Positions 12,540-24,181 of a stretch of DNA of 29,230 nucleotides are shown one piece after another. The notes beneath the pieces were generated by a model. It was not told where the DNA came from. It made no database searches and saw only the letters and a program-made list of their open reading frames with translations. This DNA is from Ichthyophonus hoferi (Eukaryota; Opisthokonta; Ichthyosporea; Ichthyophonida; Ichthyophonidae). The position numbers were made by a program, and so were the translations under genes. The DNA lies in contig NAOQ01000757.1 in assembly GCA_002751075.1 (NCBI GenBank), forward strand, positions 1 to 29,230, written 5' to 3'. Within the stretch, counting starts at the first letter, position 1; each line of letters opens with the position of its first letter.

Positions 12540-13440
12540 CCCTCTCTCAGGCCTGGAAGAATTATTTGTAAGGTTCTGAGTTTTGTTGGATGGAGATTTT
12601 GCAGGGAAGATTAGGTGTTGATGTGGATGAGATTGCTGTGGACGATATTGGTGCTCCCTCTGTAAACAGCATATACTCCAAAATTGATGGAGTTATTTAT
12701 GATCTTTTATATGAGGTTGTGTTGAATGGGAGTACGTAATACTGTAGAACGTTCAGCTGTGACTTATTATTATCAATATAGGGCTATGAGGGATATTTCC
12801 AATAAGCACGAGATATTTACTTCTATTTCAAAAAGCCTGCAGGAGGACCCCAAAGATATTGCTGAATTATTGCTTGAGGATTGATATTATACTAAAAAGA
12901 ATGTTACTTTGTCTCCTGCCAATGAAATGATTTCTAAAGTTGTTAGGTATCATGGGGATATTCACAATAAGTTAGATAAAAAAATTACTGACCCTATTTC
13001 CAGTGGCTCTCAGTCATCAAGTCACCTCAAAGAAGACTGATTGCACAATCTTTGATAGATTCCCATTCGGCAAGTGGTCATCCAGACACTATTTCATCTG
13101 GTACTGAGGTTCAATCTTACTGCAATCCGACGATTGGTCCTCAGATAAAACTCAGTCTTGATTTGGTGTGGATAGAGTTATATATGATATGGCCCAATCC
13201 CAGCATCTGGCAATGATGCCCATTCTTATTTTAAACTTTCCCTGTATCTGATGATGCCCGAGACTATGTATATTGATGGACCAATCTCAAAGTTCATAGT
13301 GGTCAATGAGCCAATATATATTTTACTAAGTCAAAAACAAATTTCAGTTCATGAAATTTCTGGTGATGAGGTATTTATTTAGGACCCAACTCAGGAATTT
13401 ACATTTGCAACTACATTTACAGCAAAGCTTTTGCTAGATT
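12540..13440 (+). mobile_element. Unrecognised coding-like stretch 5' of the plus-strand copia remnant
   Basis: On the plus strand, short open stretches with protein-like composition (for example around 12650-12890 and 12900-13040, rich in charged helical residues) run in the same direction as the copia pol remnant that follows. They could be decayed gag or integrase-proximal sequence of that element, or remains of another repeat. I recognise no zinc knuckle or integrase signature, so the assignment is by position only. Confidence 0.35.
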
Positions 13441-15085
13441 TTTTGAAAACATAGTTGAAATATAAATTTGGTCTTGCAATATCTTCTGCACTGCAATTCA
13501 GGGACAGTGTTATGCAGCAAGGCTTCTGGGCAGTGCCCAAACCTCAGTATGGCCAGGTGTCCCATAATATTGGGGAGTCCCAGTGCTAATTGAAATGGAG
13601 TTCTGGGAAGCAGGCCTGTAAGATAAAACTTGATGGTTTTATAGACCAGGCTGTGTTTAAACTGGTCAAGTACCCATCTGGTGTGAAAGCACTTCATATT
13701 ATGTGGGCGTTGATACAAAAAGTGGCACCAGACACACTATCCTTGGAAAATTCAAGGCAAGGTTGGTTGTCTGCAGAAATAATCAATGATCTGACCAATA
13801 CCAGATTATTTCTAATCTAGTGTCTACCCAAATGAGCATTTTCATTTTCCTGTTTTTGACTGCCAACTTGGGTCTCCATGTTATTCAGGCTTATACTACA
13901 CAGGTTTTCCTCGATGATCATCATCTTCAGGTACCTGTGTACTGCCAACAACCAAGGGGTTTTGTTAATTTAAACCTCCAAAAGCATGTATAAAAGCTGT
14001 TGAAATCACTGTATGGTCTGAAGGAGTCTTCGTGATGTTGATATATCACCCTTTCTTCTTTTATAAATTTTCTCGGGTTATTTAGGACTCATTCAGATGT
14101 ATATACCTTTACTTTTAAGGGCTCTGATAGTATGATAATTAGATGTGTTTATATTGATAATTTATTATGCCTAACTGAACTTAATAATAATGGGGTTGAT
14201 TTTATGAGTTAATTAAATGCTCAATACAAGATGGAAGTCATGAGTATCCCACGTTCTTACCTTGTCCTTGAAGGCTCTGTTATGAAGGGTGGGTTAATCA
14301 GTACTCACATGGGTAATTTTTGCAATACCATGGTTGATAGCTTCAGGTGAGTGGAGAGGAACTGCCTAAAGAGTCTATTAAGTACCCAAGGCTGGCAACC
14401 ATGCCACATGATCATAAGAATCTCCTAAAGCTTGCCAATAAAGGGGTGTATATTTCCGGGTTGGGTCTCATCCTATGGTGCATGTGGTCCATTCACCCAG
14501 ATCTTAGCCACCATGCAGGTTTTCTTAGGCAGTTTGCAGGTGGTTTTCATGTAGGCCATATGAAGATGATGAGGTTAGTGCTTGCAAACATTAAAGATAT
14601 ATCTGATCTAGGAAGTGTATAACCCAGGAAAATTCAATTTCATTTCTTTCTCAGACAATAATTTCATGGGATCTCAGAGACGCTAAAGTCATCATCTGAT
14701 TATTTAGACATCATTAATGGTGCTTTGATGTTTTGGCATTTTCACATGCAGGCCTTAACTACTTTTAGCAGTACAGAGACTCAATATGTAATTCCAAAAG
14801 AGGCAGCAATGGAATCACTGTGGTTAGGGCGTCCTCTTCAAGAATTACGTTAGCAAGCGCAGTTTCTGATCTCAATAATGGAAAATAACAAATAATCAAT
14901 AATAATTACAGAAGCAGTGGTACTTGGTTTCAAGACCAAACACATTGCATTATGCCAGTGTCTTGTAAAAGAAAAATAAGCCAGTGGTGAGATCGTACTC
15001 AATCATGTTATCATTGAAATTGAATGCTGCCAATTTATTTACCAAGATCCTTACAGGTGCTACCTGGATAAATGTAATGTAACTA
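13440..15085 (+). mobile_element. Ty1/copia pol remnant, plus strand, broken and old
   Basis: Plus-strand landmarks in order: the linker and GKFKARLVV-like start of reverse transcriptase (about 13600-13790), the downstream reverse transcriptase core (about 13850-14350), the YPRLATMP...HPDLSHHAGFLRQFAGG segment (about 14380-14560) and the RNase H stretch FSSTETQYVIPKEAAMESLW (about 14760-14825). It closes with LFTKILTG near 15050. The family is Ty1/copia. The frame has many breaks; this is a fossil. It lies head-to-head with the minus-strand remnant, with the 5' sides meeting near 12500. No LTR pair was identified. Confidence 0.85.
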
Positions 15086-15960
15086 GTCAGACTGGATAAC
15101 TATTCCACATACTGCCTCGAGATTGAGGCTTGAATTTTATAATGTTTACATCGTCTATAATATTAGTATATATATATATATATATGTTATATTAAGATCT
15201 CATAATGTAAAACTACTCCTATTTTAGATGTGTTTATTTCTGAGAGAGAGAGCCACATATCGATTGTTCTAAATATTCAATGAGATTAGATAAATATTGT
15301 ACAACTTATATGTTGGAAACTAATGAATCTATTGAACGTTAGTTAGCTAACAACACTAACATTAATAAAGTATATTAGCTAAACCCAAACTGGTTCTGGG
15401 CAAGCGTTTTCTGTTACAATGTGATATATATAAATTTATCTAAGTAGTTAAGTTGTGTTAGCTTTTGGAACATACTCGATATACATAATTGGGTAAATTA
15501 TCTAGGGCAAAAAATAATAAAACTAGCTGGCATACATACTTTTTCGTGCATGCAGGGAATCATTGTCTTTTTTTCTCTTTTCGTAGTTATATCTGTACTC
15601 AATGAGTATACTGATTGTGCAGTTGTAAAAATAAACTGTAATTTCTAGTTTAAACTCTTAAAGAAATACTACTAATGTATCTAATAAGTATAAATAATAG
15701 GATAATATTGCTCTTTTATAGTCTCTTTCCAAAAATCTTTTTATTTATTAACTTAGCTTCTAAGTGGTAAGTGCTAACAGTTGGGCAGTTTTAGAGGAAC
15801 AGTATTCATATAGAGAAATTCAAAACTTAATTAGGAGTATATATATATATATTATTGTGATTGGAAATTAACTTCCTACTTTAGGCCTGTGAGGTATATT
15901 CATCAGTTAAATTCGTATCTGCGGTAATGTGAATTTCTCCTGTCTTTGAATTGGTTTTTG
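15085..15960. other. AT-rich spacer
   Basis: No supported gene. Contains TA-dinucleotide runs near 15168-15186 and 15838-15852. Confidence 0.6.
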
Positions 15961-15964
15961 TAGT

Positions 15965-16147
15965 TTAGAGGCTGATGATCGTAATATCATCTGGGTCTAG
16001 GTGTTTATATTTTCTGTTGGACCTGGAAGAATATATGGAGAAAAAAGCTTTGTCTTCATTGGTGATTCCGACTTGATCTGGAATGAAGGCTTGGTCCAAA
16101 TGAACATAGCCGAGCATTTGTTTTGGGTTGTTTGTAGATTGCTCTTT
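15965..16147 (-). CDS. Probable second exon of the unrecognised repeat-family gene
   Basis: An open frame on the minus strand ends in TAA at 15965 and has no usable ATG at its start, which suggests an exon rather than a separate gene. It contains AFIPDQVGITNEDKAFFSIY (16090-16031). A plus-strand stretch at 26256-26315 encodes AFILEQARFINLDKASVSID: 10 of 20 residues are identical. The DNA has diverged but the peptide pattern remains, which argues that this was translated. Acceptor candidates are GAAAG or GAAAGAG around 16147-16143. The exact junction with the upstream ORF is not settled. Function unknown. Confidence 0.45.
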   Translation of the reverse strand, partial: KEQSTNNPKQMLGYVHLDQAFIPDQVGITNEDKAFFSIYSSRSNRKYKHLDPDDITIISL

Positions 16148-16390
16148 CAATCAGGCGCATACTAATCGTTTAGTTTATTTGGATATTTTGTTATCTCTAA
16201 TCGTTACTGTGTCTAGAACCATAAATACTAGCACAGCTAGTTTTCTTCTATACTTATAATGAATGAGAGGCCAGGCGTTTACGCACTGTATAACAGCTTT
16301 CTATGCACTATATGTTCCATAAAGTTCTTGATTGATTCAGGTCTATGCTCATCGGGCATACAGTGATGCGCTGACATATTTTGTTTCCAT
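16140..16390 (+). repeat. Inverted-repeat arm, pairs with 23380-23650
   Basis: Lies between the two open stretches of the unrecognised gene. Its reverse complement matches 23380-23650, with roughly 80% identity by eye over the best 80 bp (16165-16250, around the segment TAGAACCATAAATACTAGCA) and weaker similarity on both sides. As the matching copy is a diverged relative of the whole locus, this is probably the gene's intron. Confidence 0.75.
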
Positions 16391-16505
16391 TCATAACAAT
16401 ATTTCTAATAAAGTTAAGTTAATATGCCTACCTATAAACTTGTGCGGATGTAGAAAGGTGTATTCTATAATAATCTATAAATATAAATAATAGCTCTGAT
16501 GCATA

Positions 16506-17069
16506 CTATGCTGGAGTACCAAGGAAGTTATGGATCCCGAAGCTCTTGGCACTCTGGAATCGTGGGGACCTTGGGAAACATGGGATCGTATAATGTAATC
16601 GGGAATCATTGTGATGCGATTCCTGATCAAAAATAATGATCACAGCATATTTTCTATACGAATCTGTGTTGGTTTTGTTGACTTGTTCACAGATTTCGGA
16701 GGCCTCAATCAGGTATTGTTTAGATGTGTTTCTTGTTCGGTTAGCAATAGAGGCAACGCTTAGGTCTAATCCGCTTTCAATAAAAAGTTGAGATGAGTCT
16801 AACGTAAGAGAAGGTGCGCATGATGGCTCTAAGCTGTCTATGTCTATCGAGTATTCTTCTACAAATTGGGGAGTGACTCCTGCTTTTATACACATATGTG
16901 CGACTGTAGTAATACAACAGTGTGAACAATCAGTGAAAGATGCTAAGGCTGGATGTTTGTAATAGTCATTGGTATTATCAAAAGTAACTAAACAGTTCTC
17001 AGTATTGTCCATAGGAGAAAGCTCTGAACACTGACGATTATAATCAAGCGCCAATAGCGAACTAGGCAT
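16506..17069 (-). CDS. Unrecognised 187-codon ORF, probable first exon of a repeat-family gene
   Basis: I do not recognise the product. An open frame from ATG (17069) encodes 187 residues, with G+C clearly above the flanking spacer and balanced amino-acid use, as expected of coding DNA. It is cysteine-rich near residues 47-60 (TDCSHCC...MC), acidic in the middle (VEEYSIDIDSLEP), and its C-terminal third carries EICEQVNKTNTDS and AVIIIFDQE. There is no signal peptide or obvious membrane segment. A potential donor GTATGC overlaps the stop codon, and another GTACTC lies just before it, so it may be an exon spliced to the open stretch at 16147-15965. A related fragment occurs at about 640-830 on the other strand, so this belongs to a dispersed family: either a multicopy host gene or the ORF of an undescribed mobile element. 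Confidence 0.5.
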   Translation of the reverse strand: MPSSLLALDYNRQCSELSPMDNTENCLVTFDNTNDYYKHPALASFTDCSHCCITTVAHMCIKAGVTPQFVEEYSIDIDSLEPSCAPSLTLDSSQLFIESGLDLSVASIANRTRNTSKQYLIEASEICEQVNKTNTDSYRKYAVIIIFDQESHHNDSRLHYTIPCFPRSPRFQSAKSFGIHNFLGTPA

Positions 17070-17074
17070 TAGAG

Positions 17075-17900
17075 TAAAATACGATAGCTATAGAATACAG
17101 GCCAAGTACCTTTTAACGACTAGTAAGAATATATATATAACATATTGCTGACAAATAATAAGAAATGCAAAGTTTTGTTTATAATGGTTCATACGCCATT
17201 ATCTACGACTTTACTAATTTGTTTCCGTTCTTTTTATCTTTTTTGCAATCCTTGTTGATTGTGGATGTCAATGTAGCTGCTCCATAATGCAGTCCAAAAT
17301 AGAAACGGTAATATAGATCTTAGCTTTATAGCTTGGTAGCCAATGTCCTCATAATTAGTCCAGTTCCCATTCTTTTAATCTATTTGGACCCATCATTTCA
17401 TGATCCACCTGTTCCTTATGAGATATCGGTCTTGCAACATTTGTTAATACTAGGATTTCATATTGGTCGTTCCAAGAACCAATGTTTAACACATGTAAAT
17501 TATTATTGCTGCTTCTAGAAAATATATACTGTATTACAATAAGCATTCCTATGCCTACCTGTCAAGATGCCATTATACGATGTATAAATGTAAATGAACC
17601 TAAAGCATTTTATTAAAAATTCACAGATCATTTATATAAACGTTGTTGGGTAGGCAGAGCCAGTCTAGCGAACCAAATGCTAACATTCGATTATTCGCCC
17701 TTTACTGGCTAATAAGCCGCCAGAGGATAATATGTCATAGATAGTAAATATTTCTTTGCGTCAAACAATAGGTAATTTACCTTCCAAATACCAATTGGCA
17801 ATAAACACACAAATGTGTATTGCATAGCTCTATATAAGGAAAAAATGCAATAGCTCATCTTTTCAAGCAAAACACTGTCTCTAATAGAACTTCAGAACTT
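17075..17900. other. AT-rich spacer and 3' flank of the transporter
   Basis: No supported ORF. It must hold the 3' untranslated region of the transporter; an AATAAA on the minus strand at 17614-17609 is a candidate poly(A) signal, about 310 nt past the stop. Confidence 0.5.
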
Positions 17901-17920
17901 AAAAACTTACAAAAATTAAA

Positions 17921-20901
17921 CTAACTCTCCTCCCGCTCATTTGACACTGAGACAGCAGCGAATTTAGACGCACTAAGACTCAAATTGGGTTCCTTCTCTG
18001 CGTGAGCCCTCTCAATGTCAGCAGCAGTTTCCTGGGCGTCCACACTGGCCGCAAGACCGATCTTAACGGTTCTGGGTTGTGAGCCATCTTTGGGATGGAG
18101 TTCTACGTAGTTAGAATAACGGAGTCCATATCCTCCATAGAATAAAACACCGACAAGTACCCAGATAATTACGTAGATGTAAGCATTGCTAGGAAGACTG
18201 GACATGAGTACACTGTTGACAAAAATACCGCCTAAAGGAACAAATGGCATTAAAGGGCACTGGAAGGTTTTAGGATCAGCAATGACTTCAGTAAAGAAAT
18301 AAATATATACGATTCCAATGAAAGGGAGGCCCATTATGAAGACACCCAAAACAACGGCTCCTGCAAGACTGAGATGATACTTAAGGTACACCATCCAGAA
18401 GATCCAGGTGCCAAACATGTAAGCTGTAAGTAGACCAATTGTAATGCGGGAGTCAACAGAAGCGCGTCTCCACCTAGCAGTCTTGTAGACAAGAGGGCCG
18501 GATGATTCAGAACCAATAGTTGTCATTCTAAGAATAAGAGTTCCAGCACAGCAAGTACTGTAGTTAATAAAGGAACCGAGAGACACAGCGTTAACAATAG
18601 TGTCGAATTGCAAGAACATAGCAAGAATACAGGCAATGACGGCTGTAAGACAAAGAGAAAATACGGGAACGCCGCGGTGGTCGAGCTTGGCGAAGATAGG
18701 GGGAAGAAGACCTGTCCAGGAAAAAGTCTTGGTGAGCTTTTGAGTTTTAATCCAAATAGGCATACATATATACGCCTAAAGAACTATACAGAAAATATAG
18801 CAGTAATGGTTACGCGTTTAACTGGAAGATTCCTCTAATACCCTTGGACACCGCATGTAAGCACCATCTTCGCCTTTGAGTATCCTATCCTTATACTACT
18901 ATTACATATATACTTTCAATGTTACTTACCATCTTGAGCCATAGGCAAGAAAATTTGAGACTGACCCATCAAAGAGCACAATGTAGTAGAAGTAAGGGTA
19001 GTAATAGAACCAAAAGCAACCAATTTGGTAGCCCAAGGCCGGTCGACGTGAAGGAAAGCTTGCGCAACAGGAGCATCCTGGTAGGATTTTGTAGCAAGAA
19101 TGTCAAGAGGAACTATAGCGGTAATGACAAAAGAAAGGAGACAGTAAAGAATACAAGCGACAAATAGAGATCCAATAAGACCAATGGGAACGTCTCTACG
19201 GGGGTTCTTGGCCTCAGCACTCATGGTTGACACGGCATCGAAACCGATGAAGCTGTATATAGAGGATTATATTAGATATGGTACGTGAGAAGCATGCAAA
19301 AAGACCAAGAAATTGAATAAAAGGAATACAAAATTGCCATAAAAAATCAATGCATTGTATGTTTTTTTTTTTCTTGAAAAGGAATAACGTGTTAATTACA
19401 ATTACCTGAAAAAAGCTACACCGGCACCAGCAAGTACACCGCCAAATCCAAAAGGCATGAAGGGCTTCAGGTTATCCTTGTCAAAGAAGGTGCCACCATA
19501 GATAATCACAAAGCAAATAAGAGTGATATTCCAGCAAGTCATAATGACATTGAACCTGGAAGAATCACCGGCACCGAATAACAAAATAATCAAAAGAATG
19601 ATGATAATAGCCAGAGGCAGAGGGAAGATATGGAAAGCGGCGCTCAGAGGGTAGGGAGAGGCACCCACGGGGATTTTGGCACCTGTTTACATTGAAGTTA
19701 AAAGGTGGTAAGTAATGAGGTATACATATATTGGTAACAAGGTTAAAGCACTACTTTTATTGGATGCGCACATACCATACTACATTGTAAATATTAACTT
19801 CTCGCAGATGCATTTCAAAAAGGCAAGAAAAGCAAGTACATCGACATATATTACAAAGTATAAATAGGGCAGTATAGATATCTAAGGCGCTAATATGTGA
19901 AGTTATTGTCATCAGGTTTACAAAACCCTTAAGGAAGCAGAAAGAATATGCAGATATAGCAAAAGGCCTTGAACACACTGCTTTATAAGAAATAATATAA
20001 AAATTAAGGCTTACCGAAACTAGCAACAAAAGCAAGCACATAGTTGGCCCAAGAAATAGCCACACCACCAGCGGAAATAGCGTATTGCAAAGTCATGTTC
20101 CAACCAATGATATAACCCATAAGCTCACCAAAAGTAGCGTAAGAGTCTATAATAGGATTGGTTAGGGTTAGTTGAGTAGACCAATGGAGGCGAGAAGGTC
20201 AAACAAAGTAATAATGCGACAACAGCAACGTATGGGTAAGCCAGTGGATGACACCTAAAATTAATCATCAAATATAAACTAAATAATAAAAATCTCTAAC
20301 AATTAATAGTGAGTTTCAGGTGAAATGAGCGAGAAGGTATATGAACGTGTATACACTAGAGCTGTTAATTGTTGTACAGGTATGTAAGTTGACACGTTTG
20401 TGCTATGTACAAAATCCTTACACCAGAAAGACCAGCCAGTCAAGCAACTTACAAGCATAGATTCCACCATCAAGAGGAAGTCTGGCAGCAAATTCAGAGT
20501 AACAAAGACCAGAAAGAAGGGCAGCACCACCGGCAAGCAAGAAGGAGAGCCATGCAGCAGCACCACTGTTTTGAGAAGCAATCTGTCCGGTGGTCACGAA
20601 GACACCAGCTCCAACACAACTACCAATACCAAACGCAACCATATCAATTGTTCCCATGTTGGGTATTTTGTTGGAATCGGCCGTAACCGAAAGGTCGCCC
20701 ACAGGCTTACGCCATCCCAACTGGTGGATGCCGCGCCGAATGCAAGAGAATATCTTCATACCTATAAGCGACAGTTAACAAAAAAACGGGGAAATACACA
20801 ACATTCACTTTATATCCACATTCTGGTAAGCATGGAGCGTCCTTATAAAGCTGCAGTTCCTGGGCAATTTCGGCATTATGTTTGGCCCCAATGGCAGACA
20901 T
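17921..20901 (-). CDS. Cationic amino-acid transporter, SLC7/CAT type, complete
   Basis: Membrane carrier of the APC superfamily, CAT branch, which moves arginine, lysine and ornithine. Exons (minus): optional 20901-20820, then 20761-20453 (ATG at 20759), 20146-20015, 19682-19406, 19252-18930, 18711-17921. Introns are GT-AG with matching phases. From the ATG at 20759 the protein is 609 aa; with the upstream exon it is 637 aa. In the 609-aa numbering: the first helix contains GIGSCVGAGVFVTTG (about 47-61), then LCYSEFAARLPLDGG, YATFGELMGYIIGWN (Glu110 sits where CATs have an important glutamate), FIGFDAVSTMSAEAKNPRRD (240-259) and GLLPPIFAKL (347-356). The region from about 484 to 538 (CPLMPFVPLGGIFVN...YGLRYS) matches the CAT-specific C-terminal domain. 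The tail is hydrophilic and probably cytosolic. Ordinary fungal amino-acid permeases lack that C-terminal domain. Function is by family; the exact substrate is not proven. Confidence 0.93.
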
Positions 20902-21090
20902 TTAGTCTAACATTGAATTTCTATTGGTTCCCTTTGTTTTTTTAAGGAATCGGTAAAGACATAGAACGTATCATTGGTTGGTAAATTCCGTTACCCTATT
21001 GGGTATTAACTCTATTAAAGCATTATTTTCTAACCCTAGTTTGATTTATTTAGATTTTAATTCTTTTAAGGTTTTTAATCCAAGCCGACC

Positions 21091-21103
21091 TATTTATAAT
21101 TGG
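21091..21103 (-). promoter_or_regulatory. Candidate core promoter of the transporter gene
   Basis: On the minus strand a CCAAT pentamer (21103-21099) is followed directly by TATAAATA (21098-21091), about 190 nt upstream of the ATG at 20901 and 332 nt upstream of the ATG at 20759. The direction and distance suit a TATA box. TATTGG elements also occur at 20922-20927 and 20997-21002. Confidence 0.45.
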
Positions 21104-21109
21104 ATTACA

Positions 21110-23370
21110 CGTAACTTAGATGGAATTTTTTTTAGGTTTTAATGCCCGTCTTTATGCCATTAAAATTATAACTACTAACATCTACATCATTGTAAATTAA
21201 ATAAACAATCTTAAATTTAAAATAAAAAATATTTTTAAATTTATTTATACTTAATTTGAAGAAAAAAATGTACATAAGTAGATGTGTAATTATGTGAACA
21301 AGCCCAGGAGCACACGCTCTTCCCAAACACCGGCCCAGATCTAATTCCATTGGTCTATACGTCATTCTGGAGTAGGGCAAGGATATCTAAAATACGTACC
21401 TCAAACTAGAAAATTCTATTGGATTGCCTACAATGTAAGACCGGTCGGCATTTTCAGTTCAATATGTTTTATATGCGCCAATAATTAATGCGTTTGTGGC
21501 TCTCCATCTCAAATATCCAATAACAATACAATAATAACAATACATATCAGGCGTGGGATTTTCCTAATTGGATTTTGCATTTTATATGAGGGGCTTAATC
21601 GGATATGAATTGCTTTTGCTGAGCATAAAAGCTAAACAATATTTTATTGGATTTGAACTCTATTTAACAATATTATTGGCAATTAGTTTTAAATAAAATT
21701 AATTTTAATTGACCAATAAAATATTTTTATGTACCGGGTATTAAAGTAATTTATATTTATATATGCACATGTCTGCATAGATAATCGCGTGAAAAAGACA
21801 TACGATAATATATCTGCATTTGTTGTCCTCCCAGAACACAATAATTAGCTGTGAAGGTAACCATCTACTTAAACCATCTTCATATTGGTCCACTTGAAGA
21901 ATAATATTGTAATTGCAGAATCTGTAGTCTCCGCAAATGACTTCATGGGGTTTAAAAATCATCTCAACGTATATGAATTCACCATTAGATAGCAACAGTG
22001 CTTGATTGTGTAAGTGTTTACACATGGGATTTCATCTTTGTCTTGTGGTATCTTGAGATCTACGCCTTAAAAGCAACAGGAGATGGTGCTCTTTATTGCT
22101 TGAAATTCCTATATTGGATTATCACTCTTCCCTCTAAGTGAGGTGGCCGCAAAAAAATATTATTGGAGTACATTTATAATTTTATCATATCATAAGAAGG
22201 ATATACGACGTTCAATCACTTAAGTATAAAAATAGGAAGACAATCTAGTCATTCACATAATTTTACGTAATAATGTGAATGGACACTAACAATGAAACTA
22301 TGGGAGTTATTATTGGATCAAAAAAAATGGTTTGGGTTACTAAATTATTTATCCCCATTGTTTCACTAACCCACCCAGTAGCCTAAAATGCAGTGAGTGG
22401 CAAATAAGTGTATAATAGAGGAGACGTGATTCTTATTGACTCGGTAAATAACAGCACTAACCCGCTTATTGGTGTGTGGAGTTTGTGGAGTTGCATTTAT
22501 CAATAACGGATTAGTGTCTCTTGTGTCCGTGGAGTAAGTATTTACTACACATGGCCCAGATTGCTCTGAGATTGCTGTGAAGTGAGCCTATGTTATATTG
22601 TTACATGATTAAAGGCCAATGGATATTTATATGTGTTATACGGGCTTGCAATAATGAATTTAGAATGGTTATAATCTACTGTATTATTGGTCACCCGGCT
22701 ATTCTTATTGGAGATATCCAATTGAAGGCAATAGAGTTACATGCGTACTTGCACGCGATATCTTGGACGACAGGCACATTCAATTTATGCTCTAAATACC
22801 CGACACAGTTATACTCCTAACGCCGCAATCGGTATTGATACTGACATAACAGTAAGATGATGCGCTTCTCCTATCTTGTTCAACTATGGATTGAGAAACT
22901 TGAATTAATTGATAGATATTGTAACTATATGTGGGTCTAGATGCCGTTTCATAAACCCTACAATCCTGCCAGTATCTAATTATTCGGCAAGATTCTGATA
23001 GATTGCCTAAGTCATTTTCAAAGTAAATAACCACACTTTTCTTGTTGTGGCTTTTCATCTATTGTTGAAAAAATATAATTTTAATGGGTATATTTTTGGT
23101 ACTCTTCATACGTAGTTTTGCTTTAAATATATGCAAATACTTTTCATACAATAATCTCCAAAATATCTATATATAATATCCCTCATGGCCCACAATGACT
23201 ATATTTAGACTATATTAAACATGCCAAATCATGTGGCTTAATGCCATGAATGCTTGTGCTTACGTTTTGTTTGCACGGAAGCTCAATTCCGATAGGGGAG
23301 CATGGGAGAGGTCCCGTGGCTAGAATTCTTCCGTCCCCTAGAAAGTTAGGAAGTGTTGGAGCTTAAATAT
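21110..23370. other. AT-rich spacer with a TATTGG/CCAATA cluster
   Basis: No supported gene. Between 21417 and 22711 the hexamer TATTGG or its complement occurs at least 13 times. A minus-strand ORF at 22025-21741 (94 codons) has mildly protein-like composition but no recognisable motif and no partner exons, so it is not called. The part just below 23380 is where the first exon of the diverged inverted copy of the unrecognised gene would be expected; I could not recognise it. Confidence 0.5.
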
Positions 23371-23379
23371 AGTAATCTG

Positions 23380-23650
23380 TACAATCGCAGGATGATTGGA
23401 CCATGTGATCGATGAATATTCGACCTATAGATCAGGAATGCAAAATAACATAAAGTGCTTAAAAAGTCTTCTTATACAACGTTTGAACACTTGGCTAATT
23501 AATAGTTACACGTATCAAAAAAAGCTAGCCGTGCTAGTATTTTTCATGGTTCTAAACATGTAAACGATTAGAATCAACGAAATATCCAAATAAACAGTAC
23601 AATCCGTTCACGCTTGATCAAAAGCATAAAAACTATCGCTTCAAAATTAT
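23380..23650 (-). repeat. Inverted-repeat arm, pairs with 16140-16390
   Basis: Its reverse complement matches 16140-16390, best around 23520-23605. It ends about 6 bp before the first LTR of the copia composite, and the expected continuation of the repeat reappears beyond that composite at about 26200-26330. Confidence 0.75.
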
Positions 23651-23656
23651 ACATCC

Positions 23657-24150
23657 TGTTGAAGTATATGGGCAAATGCTTCATGATGTCTTAGACAAGA
23701 GTAACTTACTGTTTAGCTAGCATTGAACCTCTAATTATTAAGAAGTTTATAATGAAGTTTTCAATTAAAGTTTAAAAGTTTCGGCATATTAAGTAATAAT
23801 AATTAATTAATCAATGGTGTCACTAAGTGCAGTGAATTAGGACTAGTTGGTTTTTGCCATCTAGAACGTAGAAGTACCATGGTTTAAATAGTGTTGGTAA
23901 TTGACATAGAATCACGTTGTAATGCTTGATATTACTGACGTGATATAAAACGTCCAGAATGATTCTTTGAACATTCATAGGACAATAGGTTGGTTGATGC
24001 ATATTAAGTAACTCTTAAGTTAGAATATCTATTAAATACATATGGTCAACTGGCTTGACTAACAACCCAACAACTATATAACCAGCAACCTCAGATTTAG
24101 TATGAATCCTAATTTCTATTGTCTAAAGGTAATAAAAATTTGTTCTCTTG
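23657..24150 (+). repeat. First LTR of the copia composite
   Basis: Direct repeat of the LTR starting at 25379; both begin TGTTGAA and end soon after an AATAAAA. The 3' boundary is approximate, because similarity between the copies continues into the internal leader. Confidence 0.85.
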
Positions 24151-24181
24151 TAATATAAATAACGTAGTTATGAGTGACTTT

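Noticed and set aside
20400-20945. Plus-strand 181-codon ORF
   Set aside because: Antisense to the first exons of the transporter; the minus strand carries the CAT motifs and good splice sites.
22792-23058. Minus-strand 88-codon ORF with faint similarity to the middle of the 187-codon ORF at 16506-17069
   Set aside because: The similarity is weak and gapped. Its strand conflicts with the clear inverted copy at 23380-26330, whose first exon should be on the plus strand.
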